From contig JH153114.1 in assembly GCA_000226015.1 (NCBI GenBank), forward strand, positions 2,987 to 35,453: DNA of 32,467 nucleotides. Reading direction: 5' to 3'. This document shows, in pieces, positions 20,056 to 31,913 of the stretch. The first letter of the stretch is position 1. Each line of letters opens with the position of its first letter. The stretch comes from Mnemiopsis leidyi. Lineage: Eukaryota > Ctenophora > Tentaculata > Lobata > Bolinopsidae. The notes beneath the pieces are model-generated. The model made no database searches. It was not told where the DNA came from and worked only from the letters and a program-made list of their open reading frames with translations. A program made the translations under genes and the position numbers.

Positions 20056-23000
20056 CTACCAAAGTTCGTCACTGGCGGGTCCAGAGTTCATATTCCAGCC
20101 GGCATCGTTAGAGTTGTTGCTGCAAAAAATTTGTTTAGCTTTCTTGATAGTTCTTATGTCTATTTGTCTGGTCTCGCGAGGACTGAACAATAAGAGGAAT
20201 AGCAAAGGAAACCGGTTAAGAAGGAAATAAATCATGATCACATTAAATGTAAACAATATCTAGGGAGTCACATCGAATGTAAACAATATCTAGGGAGTCA
20301 CATTAAATGTAAACAATATCTAGGGAGTCACATTAAATGTAAACAATATCTAGGGAGTCACATTAAATGTAAACAATATCTAGGGAGTCACATTAAATGT
20401 AAACAATATCTAGGGAGTCACATTAAATGTAAACAATATCTAGGGAGTCACATTAAATGTAAACAATATCTAGGGAGTCACATTAAATGTAAACAATATC
20501 GTAGGGAGTCACATTAAATGTAAACAATATCTAGGGAGTCACATTAAATGTAAACAATATNNNNNNNNNNNNNNNNNNNNNNNNNNNNNNNNNNNNNNNN
20601 NNNNNNNNNNNNNNNNNNNNNNNNNNNNNNNNNNNNNNNNNNNNNNNNNNNNNNNNNNNNNNNNNNNNNNNNNNNNNNNNNNNNNNNNNNNNNNNNNNNN
20701 NNNNNNNNNNNNNNNNNNNNNNNNNNNNNNNNNNNNNNNNNNNNNNNNNNNNNNNNNNNNNNNNNNNNNNNNNNNNNNNNNNNNNNNNNNNNNNNNNNNN
20801 NNNNNNNNNNNNNNNNNNNNNNNNNNNNNNNNNNNNNNNNNNNNNNNNNNNNNNNNNNNNNNNNNNNNNNNNNNNNNNNNNNNNNNNNNNNNNNNNNNNN
20901 NNNNNNNNNNNNNNNNNNNNNNNNNNNNNNNNNNNNNNNNNNNNNNNNNNNNNNNNNNNNNNNNNNNNNNNNNNNNNNNNNNNNNNNNNNNNNNNNNNNN
21001 NNNNNNNNNNNNNNNNNNNNNNNNNNNNNNNNNNNNNNNNNNNNNNNNNNNNNNNNNNNNNNNNNNNNNNNNNNNNNNNNNNNNNNNNNNNNNNNNNNNN
21101 NNNNNNNNNNNNNNNNNNNNNNNNNNNNNNNNNNNNNNNNNNNNNNNNNNNNNNNNNNNNNNNNNNNNNNNNNNNNNNNNNNNNNNNNNNNNNNNNNNNN
21201 NNNNNNNNNNNNNNNNNNNNNNNNNNNNNNNNNNNNNNNNNNNNNNNNNNNNNNNNNNNNNNNNNNNNNNNNNNNNNNNNNNNNNNNNNNNNNNNNNNNN
21301 NNNNNNNNNNNNNNNNNNNNNNNNNNNNNNNNNNNNNTAAATGTAAACAATATCTAGGGAGTCACATTAGATGTAAACAATATCTAGGGAGTCACATTAA
21401 ATGTAAACAATATCTAGGGAGTAAACTAACTTGTTCCAGCCGTTGTCTCTCATGTCAGAACCTCCGAAACCTCGTCCACCTCTGGAGTTCCACCCTCCGG
21501 TTCCAGCAGCGCTGCTTCCACTAGCCAAGTCTTCCAGCCAGCTTGGCACGTCCTGTATAGAGGGTGGTTACTTAGATTACCATTATAGAAGTTTATTTAC
21601 TGAACTTAGAACCACAATTAAAACTTAAAGTAACTTGAAACAGGGCACAGTAGTGAAAACTAAAATCTACAAGATCCGTGAGTACACTAGGCATGCTATA
21701 AATAAATTGGCAATTTGCCATCTAACACACCTGCTGAGCTTCAGACAGGATCTTGACAAGACCTCTAGCCAGGTCACTGTTCTGGGCTGGGTCAAAGAAG
21801 GAGATGGAAGTTCCTGTATTACCAGCTCTTCCAGTCCTGCCAATCCTGTGTACATACTCATCTATCTCATCAGGCATGTCGTAGTTGATCACGTGGGTTA
21901 CCCCGGCAATGTCAAGACCACGTGCAGCTACACTGGTAGCCACCAGGATGGGGTGAGCTCCAGTTCGGAAATCTTTGAGAGCCATCTCTCGTTCTCTCTG
22001 CTGGCGATCTCCGTGGATACTTGTAGCTCCGTAGTCTTCTTGAGAGAGCAGGGAGGCCAGGAAATCTGCTTGTTTCTTGGTTTTTACAAATATCAGCGTC
22101 TTGGTTCCTTTTTGTTGAGCTGCAAACAATGAGATTAGTGTGGACCAGGTATCTTATATCCTACTTTTGAAGCACAACATAAGTATTGATAGCACAACAT
22201 AAGTATTGATAAGTATTGCTCATGAATCGCTGCACTGGGCGTGTAGTGTGTACAATGTATACTATACATGACACAGCTATGTTTGCTTAGAAACTAATCA
22301 CGTGACCGGTGACAGTAAACGCAGGAGGCTGGTTGAAGGTTCAGAATTCAACTTTAGCGATATCATAATGAAAATGACCATGTTCAAGTTGCAGTGCAGC
22401 GTAAAACTGATTTTCTGAACCATAGTCACACAGCACAGGTAGCTACACTAGCGATTCTTCTTCCTATACAACACGAAATTAGTGTCTGACATTTCGCTGT
22501 TGATTCAGCAGCCTACGTAACATGCATCGCTCCAAGCTTTCTTGTATGAATGTTCATTAGATGCGTGCTTCTTTTCTGAACGACTGATCTCAAGTAGAAT
22601 TTTTGTATTCGTTTGAAATTTGTATGGTTAAGTTTTAATTAGTGCTTTGCGTGGCTGGGCGATTATTTCTTAGGAACAAACCGCGCTAATTGAGACCAAG
22701 TCTGAGGGCAAATAAATATGTCCCGAATTCCGAAACTTAGCAGACGGCAGCAGATTTTCTAGCCGAATGTGGAATCCTTCCCGGCAATGAAGGATACTAT
22801 CAAGTAGCTGTTACATCTGAGCAATCCCTGTTGATAGCTATAAATGATCTAATTACACTGCTACCTAAAGCCACACACACACACACCCACTACACACTTT
22901 CTGAACTTTCTTTTCAGTTTGCCATTTGTTGGATTGGGGGAAGATTTGTCGCTCATTCCAGCATGACTTCATATTAGGTTCCAATTCGAACATTTCGTCG

Positions 23001-26000
23001 ATTAACTTGAAGTTTCACGAATGTCAACTTGTTTTTCAACAATTATCTAATGATATCAGTGCTTAGATCCCTAATTATCAAATCCCCGTGTAAGCATATC
23101 ATAAGCAATTATAAGTAACGAATAACGATTAAACAGAGAAGCGTGCATGACATACTTGATGTGATTGTTTAGCTCATTTGCTTCTCCTAATTTACTTTAA
23201 TAAACTTGTCGGCGGACAGATATATTGCTTTTCGCCGGATGGATTGAACTTGAATTTTTTCTGGCTTAATACTCCGGTTTAAACTTTCAATTAGAACTAT
23301 TTGGCAAGCTACTGCTAGGCGAGCAATTAACAATATACATATGTACAACGTACAATCAATGTAAGGAATCCGATTTTTGACCCGAACAATAACCTGTTAC
23401 AGCAGTATGTCCTATGTTAATTATCATCAATTACCTAAATTCTTTACCTCACAGTCCGACCTTTAGGAGAATGCTACGAGGAATACTGGTGCTATTAGCA
23501 CTGGTAACCCTCTCCTCCGCATTAGAATGTTACACTTGCGGTCAAGTTCACAACAAGCCGACAAATCTCCAGATGGGTTACTTCAACAAGGTTATAGAGA
23601 AACTCCACATGAGGAAATGCCGGGAAGACACGGTTCAAGTATGTAAACCAGGTGAAGACGAATGTCAGATGGTACATCTGGAGAGCACCTTGGGAGACGA
23701 GACCTCGGCCCCGGTCACAGCCACCGTATACAAATGTGGGCAGATTGCCAAGCGGGAGAAGTTGTGCAGGACCATGAAATTGTCGGCTCATCTCATGTGG
23801 CATCTCACTCTTGGTTATTGCGAAGTTGAGGCTTGTCATGAGGACATTTGTTTCAAACCGTGAACTGGTGGCAGTGGTCACGTGATATTTTGTAACTTAA
23901 AGTGATGTAAGCGACTCCGTAACTTTTTCTTGAAGCAAATTTCTGTATTCCATAATAATTTATCAGACATGTGTAGCATTAGTTATCTTGATAGAAAGAT
24001 TTTGATAAATGACAAAAAATAATTTTTGACCGACACCAGATTGGAGTACTTACTGATTCCATCGAGAACCTCCTTAACTTTGGAGGTTTTGGATCTGCCG
24101 TCCACCTCCAGGACCTGCTGAGAAACATCAGTTTGAGCAGATCCGACAATTCCGACTGTGAGGAACTGGTAGTTGTCCTTCAGGAAAGTTTTTGCTATCT
24201 GTTGAACTTCCTCAGGGAATGTCGCACTGAAATGCGGAACATTTAGTTGAAGGCTTTGAGTAATTACGGCAATCGTAAGAAAACCGAGAACATTAAAATT
24301 CACCAAAAACCAGTCCCGAATTCAATAATCGCTGCACTAGCTACCTACTCATTGGGTTTCAACCACTAATCGAAGACTGAATGTCTGTACATTAAATAAT
24401 TCCGAAACTGAATTTCGAATGACTAAATAATCAAGAAATTTTAGACGCGATGGGAAACTACCTGAAAAGAAGAGTCTGCCTCCGAGTTTTGTCGGGCATT
24501 CCAGGAGCCCTGGCGAAGAAGTCGATGTCAGACTGGAAACCCATGTCCAACATTCTGTCAGCCTCGTCTAGCACGAAGAACTTTATGTTCTGAAGTCCAA
24601 TGGTACCGTCGTTAACGAACTGTTTTAGTCGGCCCGGTGTTCCTGACGAGGTTCACGTGTGATCTTGTTTGATTTAGATATTTCAAGATAACAAACGATT
24701 ACAAAATGTTGTTCCGCACATTTTCAAATGCATGGAGGGATTAGACAACACTTTCAAGCCATGAAGACCGGTGCTCTTTTTCACAATTCCACAGTAGTCA
24801 GAGTAAAATCCATCAAGAATTACAAATTAAATTACCGATGACGATGTTACATCCTCGTCTTATGCAAGATCTCTGATGCATGACGGCGGCACCTCCGTAT
24901 GCCAGCTGAGCTTGACACATGGTAGAGAAGGCAAACTTGCTGGTCTCCTTGTGGATCTGCATGGCCAACTCTCGGGTCGGTGTGATAACCATAGCGTCTG
25001 GGGTCTGGGTCGAACTGAACTCGGACGAAGACGGCCCGGAATTGTTGATAATATTTATCATTGGCAGGACAAATGCTGCAGTTTTTCCTGATCCGGTCTG
25101 GGCACATGCCATGATGTCTTTTCCTGCGCAGATGATGGGCAGAGCCCATTTTTGGACTGGTGTAGGCTCCTTATATCCACTACGAGCTATGTTTCGTTGG
25201 AGTTGGTCTCCAAGATTCAATTGCGCGAAGCTGTCGATAGCTTTCACCTGAATAGCGATAAACTAAACTGATAGCAAAATTTAGGTCAACACAAAGCGAA
25301 ATGGCAGTTTAAATTTCTACCTAACCTATCGAAGTTATCACTTTTATCTTAATTGTAACAGAAGCTGTGAAATGCGACGGTGGGATGATTTCCGTGATTT
25401 GAAAAAAACCTACCAGTTCAGAGCCGGGGCCGGTTACTTTACAAGGGATATTCTTGTACTTCTTAAAGTTTATACCGGCTGTTAGTCTTGTACTGTCAAA
25501 GAGAGCGTTCTCTGATACGTCCTCAGTCGGAACGTAGGTGACAGGTCCAGGGGCATTAGGATCTCTGTTGTCTGAAGTGTCATGTGTCAGTGATTTACTA
25601 CAGCTGCCAGGGAAATATTTACCTTTGAGTGTTTTACTTATAATAACATGTTCACATTTACTACGTACAGCAGTGAAAAAAGTATGACTTCATTCTTTAA
25701 AATGCCGTATGACTTAATGGCGATGGTGTATGGTAAGAGCCCCGTTAGGTTGATAGAGTTTATAATTAAATCAGGCTCATGACCTTATGAGGCCTTTCAA
25801 TTAACATAATGATAAATATACACACAATAAGCTCTTCAACATGCTTTGCTTTCACATGGTCTCGAATACCGCGTTCAAACGGACAGTCAAACATGTGCCG
25901 AATATTGAGCCGCGCAACGCGTGCTCAAAATTTGATCTGTGTTCTGGTAAAAAACTTTTGTTTATACCAGCTAGTGCTCGCCGCGCGTTACTGACACGAC

Positions 26001-29000
26001 ATCCATAGAGGCATCGCCGTCTAATGTGCAGCGTTTCTGCCAGTCAAACGAGAGTCCAGGAAGAAAGAGCGAATAATTGCTTGCATCTTGGCAAGCACGA
26101 ACTATAATGTGTAAATTATAGCTAAATTGTGCATCCGGGTAAGTCAGCTGCACTGTCTAGAGCAGTAGACAGTGTGGAGCGGTAGAGAGCTGTTTCCATG
26201 GGGAATACCGAATAGGACTATATTTATAGTACTGAAGCCAGCCGAGAGTTTACTCGGGAACAGAGTTGATTCTAATGGATGAAGTTGGCAGCGCCATCTA
26301 CAGTCTACACGTAGAATGACGGAGTAACAGTACAGCACAACTGTACTGTAGAAGTACTGACTGATGGAATATAGGACTACCAGGGGTTACCCTTAGTGTT
26401 GCAGTGACAATAAGATCGCGGGCTCAAGCCCTGGCAAGGTGATATAAATCCCTGTAATAAGCTCCGTTGAGCCTTTACAGCTATCTTTTCAATAACTAGG
26501 GTAACTAGGGTAACTTAGATACTCTGGTGTGAGTAGAATGAGCAGGTAGTCTTGGTAAGGAATGAGGATTGAGGCCTCGGGCCCCACCAGTTACTGGTTC
26601 TGTAAGATCCTTCGGATTGTGTGATTGCCAGATGACATGGCACCCATATAGCTGTCTGGAGAAGTACAAGTAAGTATACCAGGTTCAGTGCAGTCGGCGA
26701 CACGATGACCAGTTTGTTGGCATCTGAAACATTTCTCTTCTCCCTTGCTGGGACATTCCCTAGCGAAGTGTCCTTCTTCTCCGCAAACTCTACATCCACT
26801 ACCTCCACCACCGCCTCCTGTAAGAGTGGTTAGTTTTTTAGTGTACCAGCTGGACAATAAATATAACTGTTTTCCTGTTTTGTTCTACCTACTTTCGTTG
26901 AAGGGCGGATCATTATCTTCTAACTCTCAATGTTATTTAGGGCCCTCAGGGTCCAAGCAGTGTTTTCACGCATCATCCAATGATTCAATAATAAGGCGTT
27001 TTACGGTTAACACAAAATTGGATTATATCAAGGTAGAAAGAGCGGGAATCGTACTGAATGTTTATTTTAGCTACCAATTAGATATGATTTGGTTTGTACT
27101 GCACGTTAAAAGGAATGTGAAGTCCGATTATCTCTTAGAGATAATAGTAGCCCTGATAGACTACAGCGGCGCTATGATTAGATTAGCGTGTAGAAATCGT
27201 GGGAACATTCCATCATATCAGTTCCCACTGTATAAACTGCCAGTTTAGTTCCTTATAAATCAACTTGAACGTTTCATAATGGCGCTCAACGTGCTATTTC
27301 AGGGATGAAACAGAGATGTGTTATTACACAGTGCTCTGTGCACATCAGCTCATGTAAATACTTCTAACTCAGAAGAGCAAACCAGTATCATTAACATTAC
27401 TCTGTCTTACTGAAAGGAAGTAAAAGTTCACTGTAATTTCTAGTAGCCTACTGTATATCACATACATGTCAAGATGTATAGTGGTGTATTTCGTACAGTG
27501 TATAGTAGTGTGTTGTTATACAGTGTACAATGAGGCGTTCGACTGCGGATCTGCTAGTTCTAGTCCGATTATGTTTTTACATTTGATAAGGTCATCGAGC
27601 ATGAAAGGTCTAGCATTTTTTTTGTTAATTTTAGAAGTTCAGAAAAGGTCCTGGGTTTTATGTTTCGTAACTGATAAGGAACGTTATATTAAAGTAGAAA
27701 ACACACAACTCATGCAACATGAACAGTAATGTAAGTGAATGGAAATGAACAAAACATGAGTAACAATAGCAATGTAAAGGAGACTGTATTTTAAAAGTCT
27801 TACAAAATTCTATGTCAATTTCGATAATTTCAGGGTCGGAATTGACTTTTTTTGAGTCCCCCCCCCTCCACAATGTGTCACGTGTAAACTATGATAAAAT
27901 ACCTGCTAGTTTCTGAGGGCACTCTCTGGCGAAATGACCCTCTTCGTGACAGATCCTGCAGCCAGAATCACCTCCGCCTAACGATGTATAGAATTTGATA
28001 CAACGGTTTTTAACGACACGACTAAGAAAGGAGGAGTGGTGCCATATAAGAGTAGTCGCTTCTAGAGCAAGATGTAGTCGCAGAGCTAGGATACACGAAG
28101 TACATAGTACATTTGTACACAGTACAATGTACATAGTACATTAGTACATAGTACATTTGTACACAGTACATTGTACAATGTACAGTTAGTGTTTTCAGAT
28201 GTATCTGTTAGACGTGGACTCAGTCCAATACTCCGGATTCCAGAGTGGAGAAGATGGATAATTTCCTGTCGAGGTCATTTTGTCGTCCAACGACAAAATG
28301 TTTACGGTAGGCACATCAGAACAGAGTACACATGCACTTGTGCTCAGACTTGCAACACAATGGATTAGTACAAGTCTAGTTCCAACTGTTGCACAGAAGG
28401 AATGTTTCAGAAAAACAGGTGATATAATCATGAGGCAGGCAGCGTATTTGAAGTACTCAGTACTTTCTGTACTTTGGGCAGATATTGGTATCCTCGACTA
28501 CAACGAACGAGTAGGAATATCTCTGATAACAAGTGCGACTGCTGAGCTTGGGCTAGTTCGATACGACTCCTATGTTTCCGTTGCACGGTTACTCTAGGTG
28601 ATTCTAGAGAGCTAGATGAAATAGTAGACTTATAAGTCTTACTGAGGTTGTTGGATGGTTTTGTGGTATAAGCTGGGAAAAACTGGGGTTGAGTAATGCA
28701 GCGTCGACAGCTGGTGTAGAAAGATAACACGATCGAAATATGTTAACTATTAACTATAATAAAAATACCTGCTGGTTTCTGAGGACACTCTCTGGCGAAA
28801 TGACCCTCTTCGTGGCAGATCCTGCAGCCAGAATCACTTCCGCCTGACGGTGTATAGAATTTGATACAACGTTTTTAACAACACGACAAAGAAAGAAGGA
28901 GTTGCGCCTCCTCCTAATGCAGCGTCGAGTGCTGGTGTAGAAAGATAACTCTATCATTTAAATATTGGGCAAGAAATTGGACTACGAGTGTAACGATTAT

Positions 29001-30042
29001 CATCGCTGTTGCAAGTTGCAACTAATGAAAATTTTGAAATCAAGAGAAAACATAGCTACAACTAGATTGAAAATATTTCATGTTTAATATAGCTAAACAA
29101 CTCTCAATCTATATAGCTAAACAACTCTAGATCTATGAAGCTAAAAATAACTAGATGTTATGATAATAAATAGTGCAATATAAATACAAATAATTGTAAC
29201 AAGTATGAAACTTACCACGACCCCCGAACGATCCACCTCCACCTCCACTACTACTGGCACCGTTCCATCCGCCGTTAGATTGTCCTCCTAGATTACCACT
29301 TCCTCCGAACCCACCGCTGTTACTGCTTGAGCCTGGGAAAATTGTTTTGTTCTTGTATTGTACAACTAGAATGGAATAAAATACTGTAGATCGAATCAAA
29401 CTGCCGAAGTTTTCTTTAGCTGTTAAGAAAAACGCAGCTTGTAATCAGCTTCAGAAAGCAACTCACTCTGACCAGCGCCCGGAGAAGTATCGATGTTCCT
29501 GAAATGTGAGAAAATTTAAGTTAAATATTGTCATAATCAGCTGTGCAGCATTCCCTACACTCTAGACATGTAAAAAAGAAGTTTCCCAAAAAATAAAGTA
29601 ATTTGTACCTGGGCCTCAAATTCCGTTATTAAGGGCTAACAAGCAAGCTTCAGGGGGCAGGATTAAGTCAAAAGTTTTGCTTTAAAAAACTACCAGTAGA
29701 TCTACATTCTACAGTATAACTACCAGTACTTCCGGTAAATCTACAGTAGAATTACCAGTACTTCCAGTAAATCTACAATAGAACTACCGATAGAACTACC
29801 AGTACTTCCAGTAAATCTACAGTAGAACTACCAGTACTTCCAGTAAATCTACAGTAAATCTACAGTAGAACTACCAGTACTTCCAGTAAATCTACAGTAG
29901 AACTACCTGTACTTTCAGTAAATCTACAATAGAACTACCGATAAAACTACCAGTAAAACACTACTACAAACAAGTTGACTCACTTAAAGAGTTCCCCGGA
30001 TGGTTTGGCTTTAGCAGCGCCGCGTCCTCGTCCGAACCCCAT
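20056..30042 (-). CDS. DDX4: Vasa (DDX4) germline DEAD-box RNA helicase, 13 exons, 664 aa
   Basis: Exons (minus): 30042-29984, 29498-29467, 29332-29216, 28843-28769, 27977-27903, 26817-26680, 25571-25414, 25247-24836, 24642-24462, 24226-24054, 22119-21731, 21552-21431 and 20119-20056. They sum to 1995 bases, all in phase. Order: RG- and GGS-rich N-terminus; four CCHC knuckles (C76-C89, C101-C114, C128-C141, C149-C162); Q motif GYKEPTPVQ; AQTGSGKT (267-274); PTREL; TPGR; DEAD (381-384); SAT (416-418); SVAARGLDI; HRIGRTGR (564-571); the Vasa-type AQQDVPSWLE; and an acidic-aromatic C-terminus (DELW). Vasa is an ATP-dependent RNA helicase of germ and multipotent cells. The last exon adds only 21 residues across an intron holding a satellite array and an assembly gap. 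Zinc knuckles are known in some Vasa proteins, including cnidarian ones. Confidence 0.95.
20240..21422. repeat. 30-bp satellite array in Vasa intron 12
   Basis: Units contain acattaaatg, taaacaatat and ctagggagtc in order. About 11 copies precede the gap and 3 follow it. The copies are nearly identical; variants are catcgaatgt, a one-base insertion (tatcgtaggg) and cattagatgt. The array ends 8 bases from the exon 12 donor (GTTAGT). Confidence 0.95.
20561..21337. other. assembly gap (777 N) inside the satellite
   Basis: All bases are N. Both flanks are the same 30-bp repeat, so the missing sequence is most likely more of the array, of unknown true length. Confidence 0.98.
22120..23470. other. 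Vasa intron 10, proximal half: no exon seen
   Basis: It holds a 20-base tandem duplication (agcacaacataagtattgat, about 22171-22210), a short CA microsatellite (about 22870-22886) and a TCACGTGA at 22298-22305. A possible acceptor cctcacag ends near 23455, just before the nested Ly6-like gene, so a 5' UTR exon of that gene may lie further upstream. Confidence 0.5.
23471..23863 (+). CDS. secreted Ly6/uPAR-like cysteine-rich protein, 130 aa, nested in Vasa intron 10
   Basis: A single coding exon on the strand opposite to Vasa. Signal peptide: MLRGILVLLALVTLSSA, with likely cleavage before LECYTCG. LECYTC is the classic opening of the Ly6/uPAR (three-finger) fold. The mature chain has ten cysteines, and the end CHEDIC resembles the family's CCxxDxCN, but with Phe in place of the final Asn. 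There is no hydrophobic C-terminal tail, so no GPI anchor is predicted; a soluble, secreted product is likely. Such proteins act as ligands, receptor modulators or structural peptides; the role here is unknown. I start at 23471 because that Met directly precedes the signal peptide; an in-frame ATG at 23414 would place 19 residues before it. The spacing between the second and third cysteines is longer than usual. Confidence 0.75.
   Translation: MLRGILVLLALVTLSSALECYTCGQVHNKPTNLQMGYFNKVIEKLHMRKCREDTVQVCKPGEDECQMVHLESTLGDETSAPVTATVYKCGQIAKREKLCRTMKLSAHLMWHLTLGYCEVEACHEDICFKP
25572..26679. other. Vasa intron 6: no exon seen; weak tRNA-SINE-like stretch
   Basis: About 26375-26445 has a B-box-like ggctcaagccc (26421-26431) preceded by ttgcagtgacaataagatcg, reminiscent of tRNA-derived SINEs, but the A box is not convincing. 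The rest shows nothing. Confidence 0.3.
26818..27888. other. Vasa intron 5: no exon seen
   Basis: A plus-strand frame at 26745-27248 stays open for 167 codons, but its start is antisense to the knuckle exon (PLPPPPPP from the glycine codons) and the remainder shows no motif. I see no conserved exon here. Confidence 0.5.
27889..28040 (-). repeat. duplicated zinc-knuckle block, copy A (Vasa exon 5 plus flanks)
   Basis: This includes the 75-nt exon 27977-27903 and intron sequence on both sides. It is nearly identical to 28753-28908, with the matching intronic tract tgtatagaatttgatacaac directly upstream of the exon on the minus strand. Confidence 0.9.
28083..28182. repeat. GTACAT/ATGTAC palindromic microsatellite
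   Basis: Alternating gtacatagtacatttgtac and related blocks read almost the same on both strands, giving many overlapping self-complementary hexamers (tgtaca, agtact-like). It lies in Vasa intron 4. Confidence 0.85.
28276..28300. repeat. 11-bp perfect hairpin
   Basis: cattttgtcgt (28276-28286) pairs with acgacaaaatg (28290-28300) around a 3-base loop. It lies within Vasa intron 4. Confidence 0.65.
28753..28908 (-). repeat. duplicated zinc-knuckle block, copy B (Vasa exon 4 plus flanks)
   Basis: This includes the exon 28843-28769. Exons 4 and 5 are both 75 nt, both phase 1 at each end, and encode 25 residues that differ at only two positions (SDSG/GDSG and QKPA/QKLA). A further local duplication, aatgcagcgtcga then ctggtgtagaaagataac, lies on either side of this block (about 28697-28733 and 28917-28953). 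Confidence 0.9.
29690..29960. repeat. ~31-bp minisatellite in Vasa intron 1
   Basis: Imperfect tandem units of the type ctaccagtacttccagtaaa plus tctacagtagaa. Unit length varies by internal loss or doubling of tctacagtaaa. Confidence 0.85.
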
Positions 30043-31913
30043 CTAGAATTTGATATGAGCTACTCATAGCAATAGTGTAAGTATTATTATAACGTATACT
30101 TAGCTTAAACAGATAAAACGTTTTTCTGTATACTTAGCTTAAACAGATATAAGTTTCATGTTTTGCGGCAATTATTTGTCGAGCAAATTGTGGTGATTTA
30201 AACTTCTTATATGAGTGAGAGGTGATCAGCAATGGCATATAATTTGCGAGTTTGATATAAGGTGATCAGATAAGGTATTAAAGGTTACAAGAATGAAAGC
30301 TTTGATACGGCACCATATACATGACTTCAAGTATGCTAATGATGCCAATTCCGTGATTCGATTACTTTAACAAGTACAGTGATAATTAATGCATGCTAAA
30401 TTTTTAGAAGCGAGGGATAAACATGATATGTCAATTGGCCATTTCATGTATTGAATGGAATTCACCGTGGTTTAAATACAGTTAGGAAAGCAAATTATGA
30501 TTAAGCAGTAAAAGATGCTCAAAATGAAAATATCCCAACATTGAACTTGAGACAAAAGTTATAGCAGTGGTGGGCCACACTTACTGGAGTTGTGATCATA
30601 TATTGATTAGCTAAGGAAGTTAAGATTGGTTAGTAAACAATTGTTTGAATCAAACTTTTATACTCTATATTTGCTTAAGATTGTCCGTCACGGCTGAAAA
30701 ATAGGAACCCACAAATTTGATTTCAGCACATTAGAAGAGAAAATCTGTTGTAACACTTCTTTAGATGATTACAATAGCTTATGATTACAATAACTATTAA
30801 ATTATCTCCTGCATCAGTACTATAAGTTTCCAGAAGCGACGCAGACCAAAGCAAAACGTAACAAATATTTCAATGGAGATAAGGTATAGAGTGTGAAAAC
30901 TGAGTTCTGACAATTGCGTTTAGTCTTTAAGCCTCTCAGGCTTAGAGGTCTTTCGTTAAAACGACAGCGAAACGTCTGGTGTGGAATACTGATAAATTTA
31001 ATTCATAGCTCGATAGAAGTTCTACATTCGTATATCAAATCGTCAATTTAATTCTTAAATTGCATCTCGTTAATCTGACAGCTGCAGGCCCATATATTTC
31101 TCTGTCCGGTCCGTAGACTCTTACGAGTCTGTAACGGCAAACCATGCGTTTACTGCATCATCACGTAAGAGCTGAGCTGCTTTAGCCTTCGGCAAAGATT
31201 CATTTAAATAAGGTCTCATATTGTCCTACACTGTAGCACTGCAAGAATGTTCTACTGTTAGAGCATGCTGTACTAGCAGAGCTATTCTTATTTTCGATAG
31301 GTAATACATCACCTAATGGGTCCTCTCTCCTGAAGACCTGATACCTCGTGCTACACTTCAATGTAAGATTACTGTCCAGTCTGGTTACAATGAATATTTA
31401 ATCTCCGTCAATTATCGCTCGGGCATGTAGTAGATGTTAACACAAAAAGTACATATGGGAGCTCATCACAACTACGAATAAACCCAAAAGATATAGATAC
31501 AAATGTAAAGAAACCAGTTACCAGAGGTTGAACATACTACAAGCCAGAAGACAACAAGTTAGGGTTAAGAATATCTACTTGTCATTGACAATAGGAATGT
31601 GATGCAGGAATCATCATAACAAACTTTCACAACTGGGTGTTCTAAATGATATTAATTGATCAGAATGCGGCACATGTGGCGGGGTGCATTCCTTAATCTA
31701 CCAATGGAAATTGAACTATTAAGTTGTAGAGACTGAATGTTCCTCGGATATAAAAATCTGACTAAACAAACAATTGTAATAAACATAATTGGGACGTGAC
31801 AACAACAGAAAGACAGTCGCTTGATATCGTGCTTCAGTATGTAGTAAAAGAGAACAACTAGCGCTCGATCTTTTCCCTAACCAGGTGCTTCCGCACGCTA
31901 TTTGCTAAAAACG
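30043..31913. other. 5' flank of Vasa, no gene seen
   Basis: AT-rich with no credible exon on either strand. The Vasa promoter presumably lies in the first few hundred bases. The start ATG directly follows TCTAG, so a non-coding first exon upstream is possible, but the polypyrimidine tract is poor. A small inverted repeat, taagcctctcaggctta, is near 30928-30945. Confidence 0.45.

Noticed and set aside
20544-21350. 268-codon frame across the gap
   Set aside because: Almost entirely N; an artefact of undefined bases.
20240-21422. Possible CRISPR array
   Set aside because: The repeats are head-to-tail with no unique spacers, inside a eukaryotic intron; it is a satellite.
21421-21628. Vasa ending in LVYSLDIVYI within the satellite
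   Set aside because: A GTTAGT donor at 21430 joins in phase to 20119-20056, giving the acidic-aromatic end typical of Vasa.
24847-25251. Several open frames overlapping Vasa exon 8 on both strands
   Set aside because: Shadows of the helicase core exon; only the frame with AQTGSGKT and PTREL is real.
26745-27248. 167-codon plus-strand frame
   Set aside because: Its beginning is antisense to the glycine-rich Vasa knuckle exon and the rest lacks any motif or splice context.
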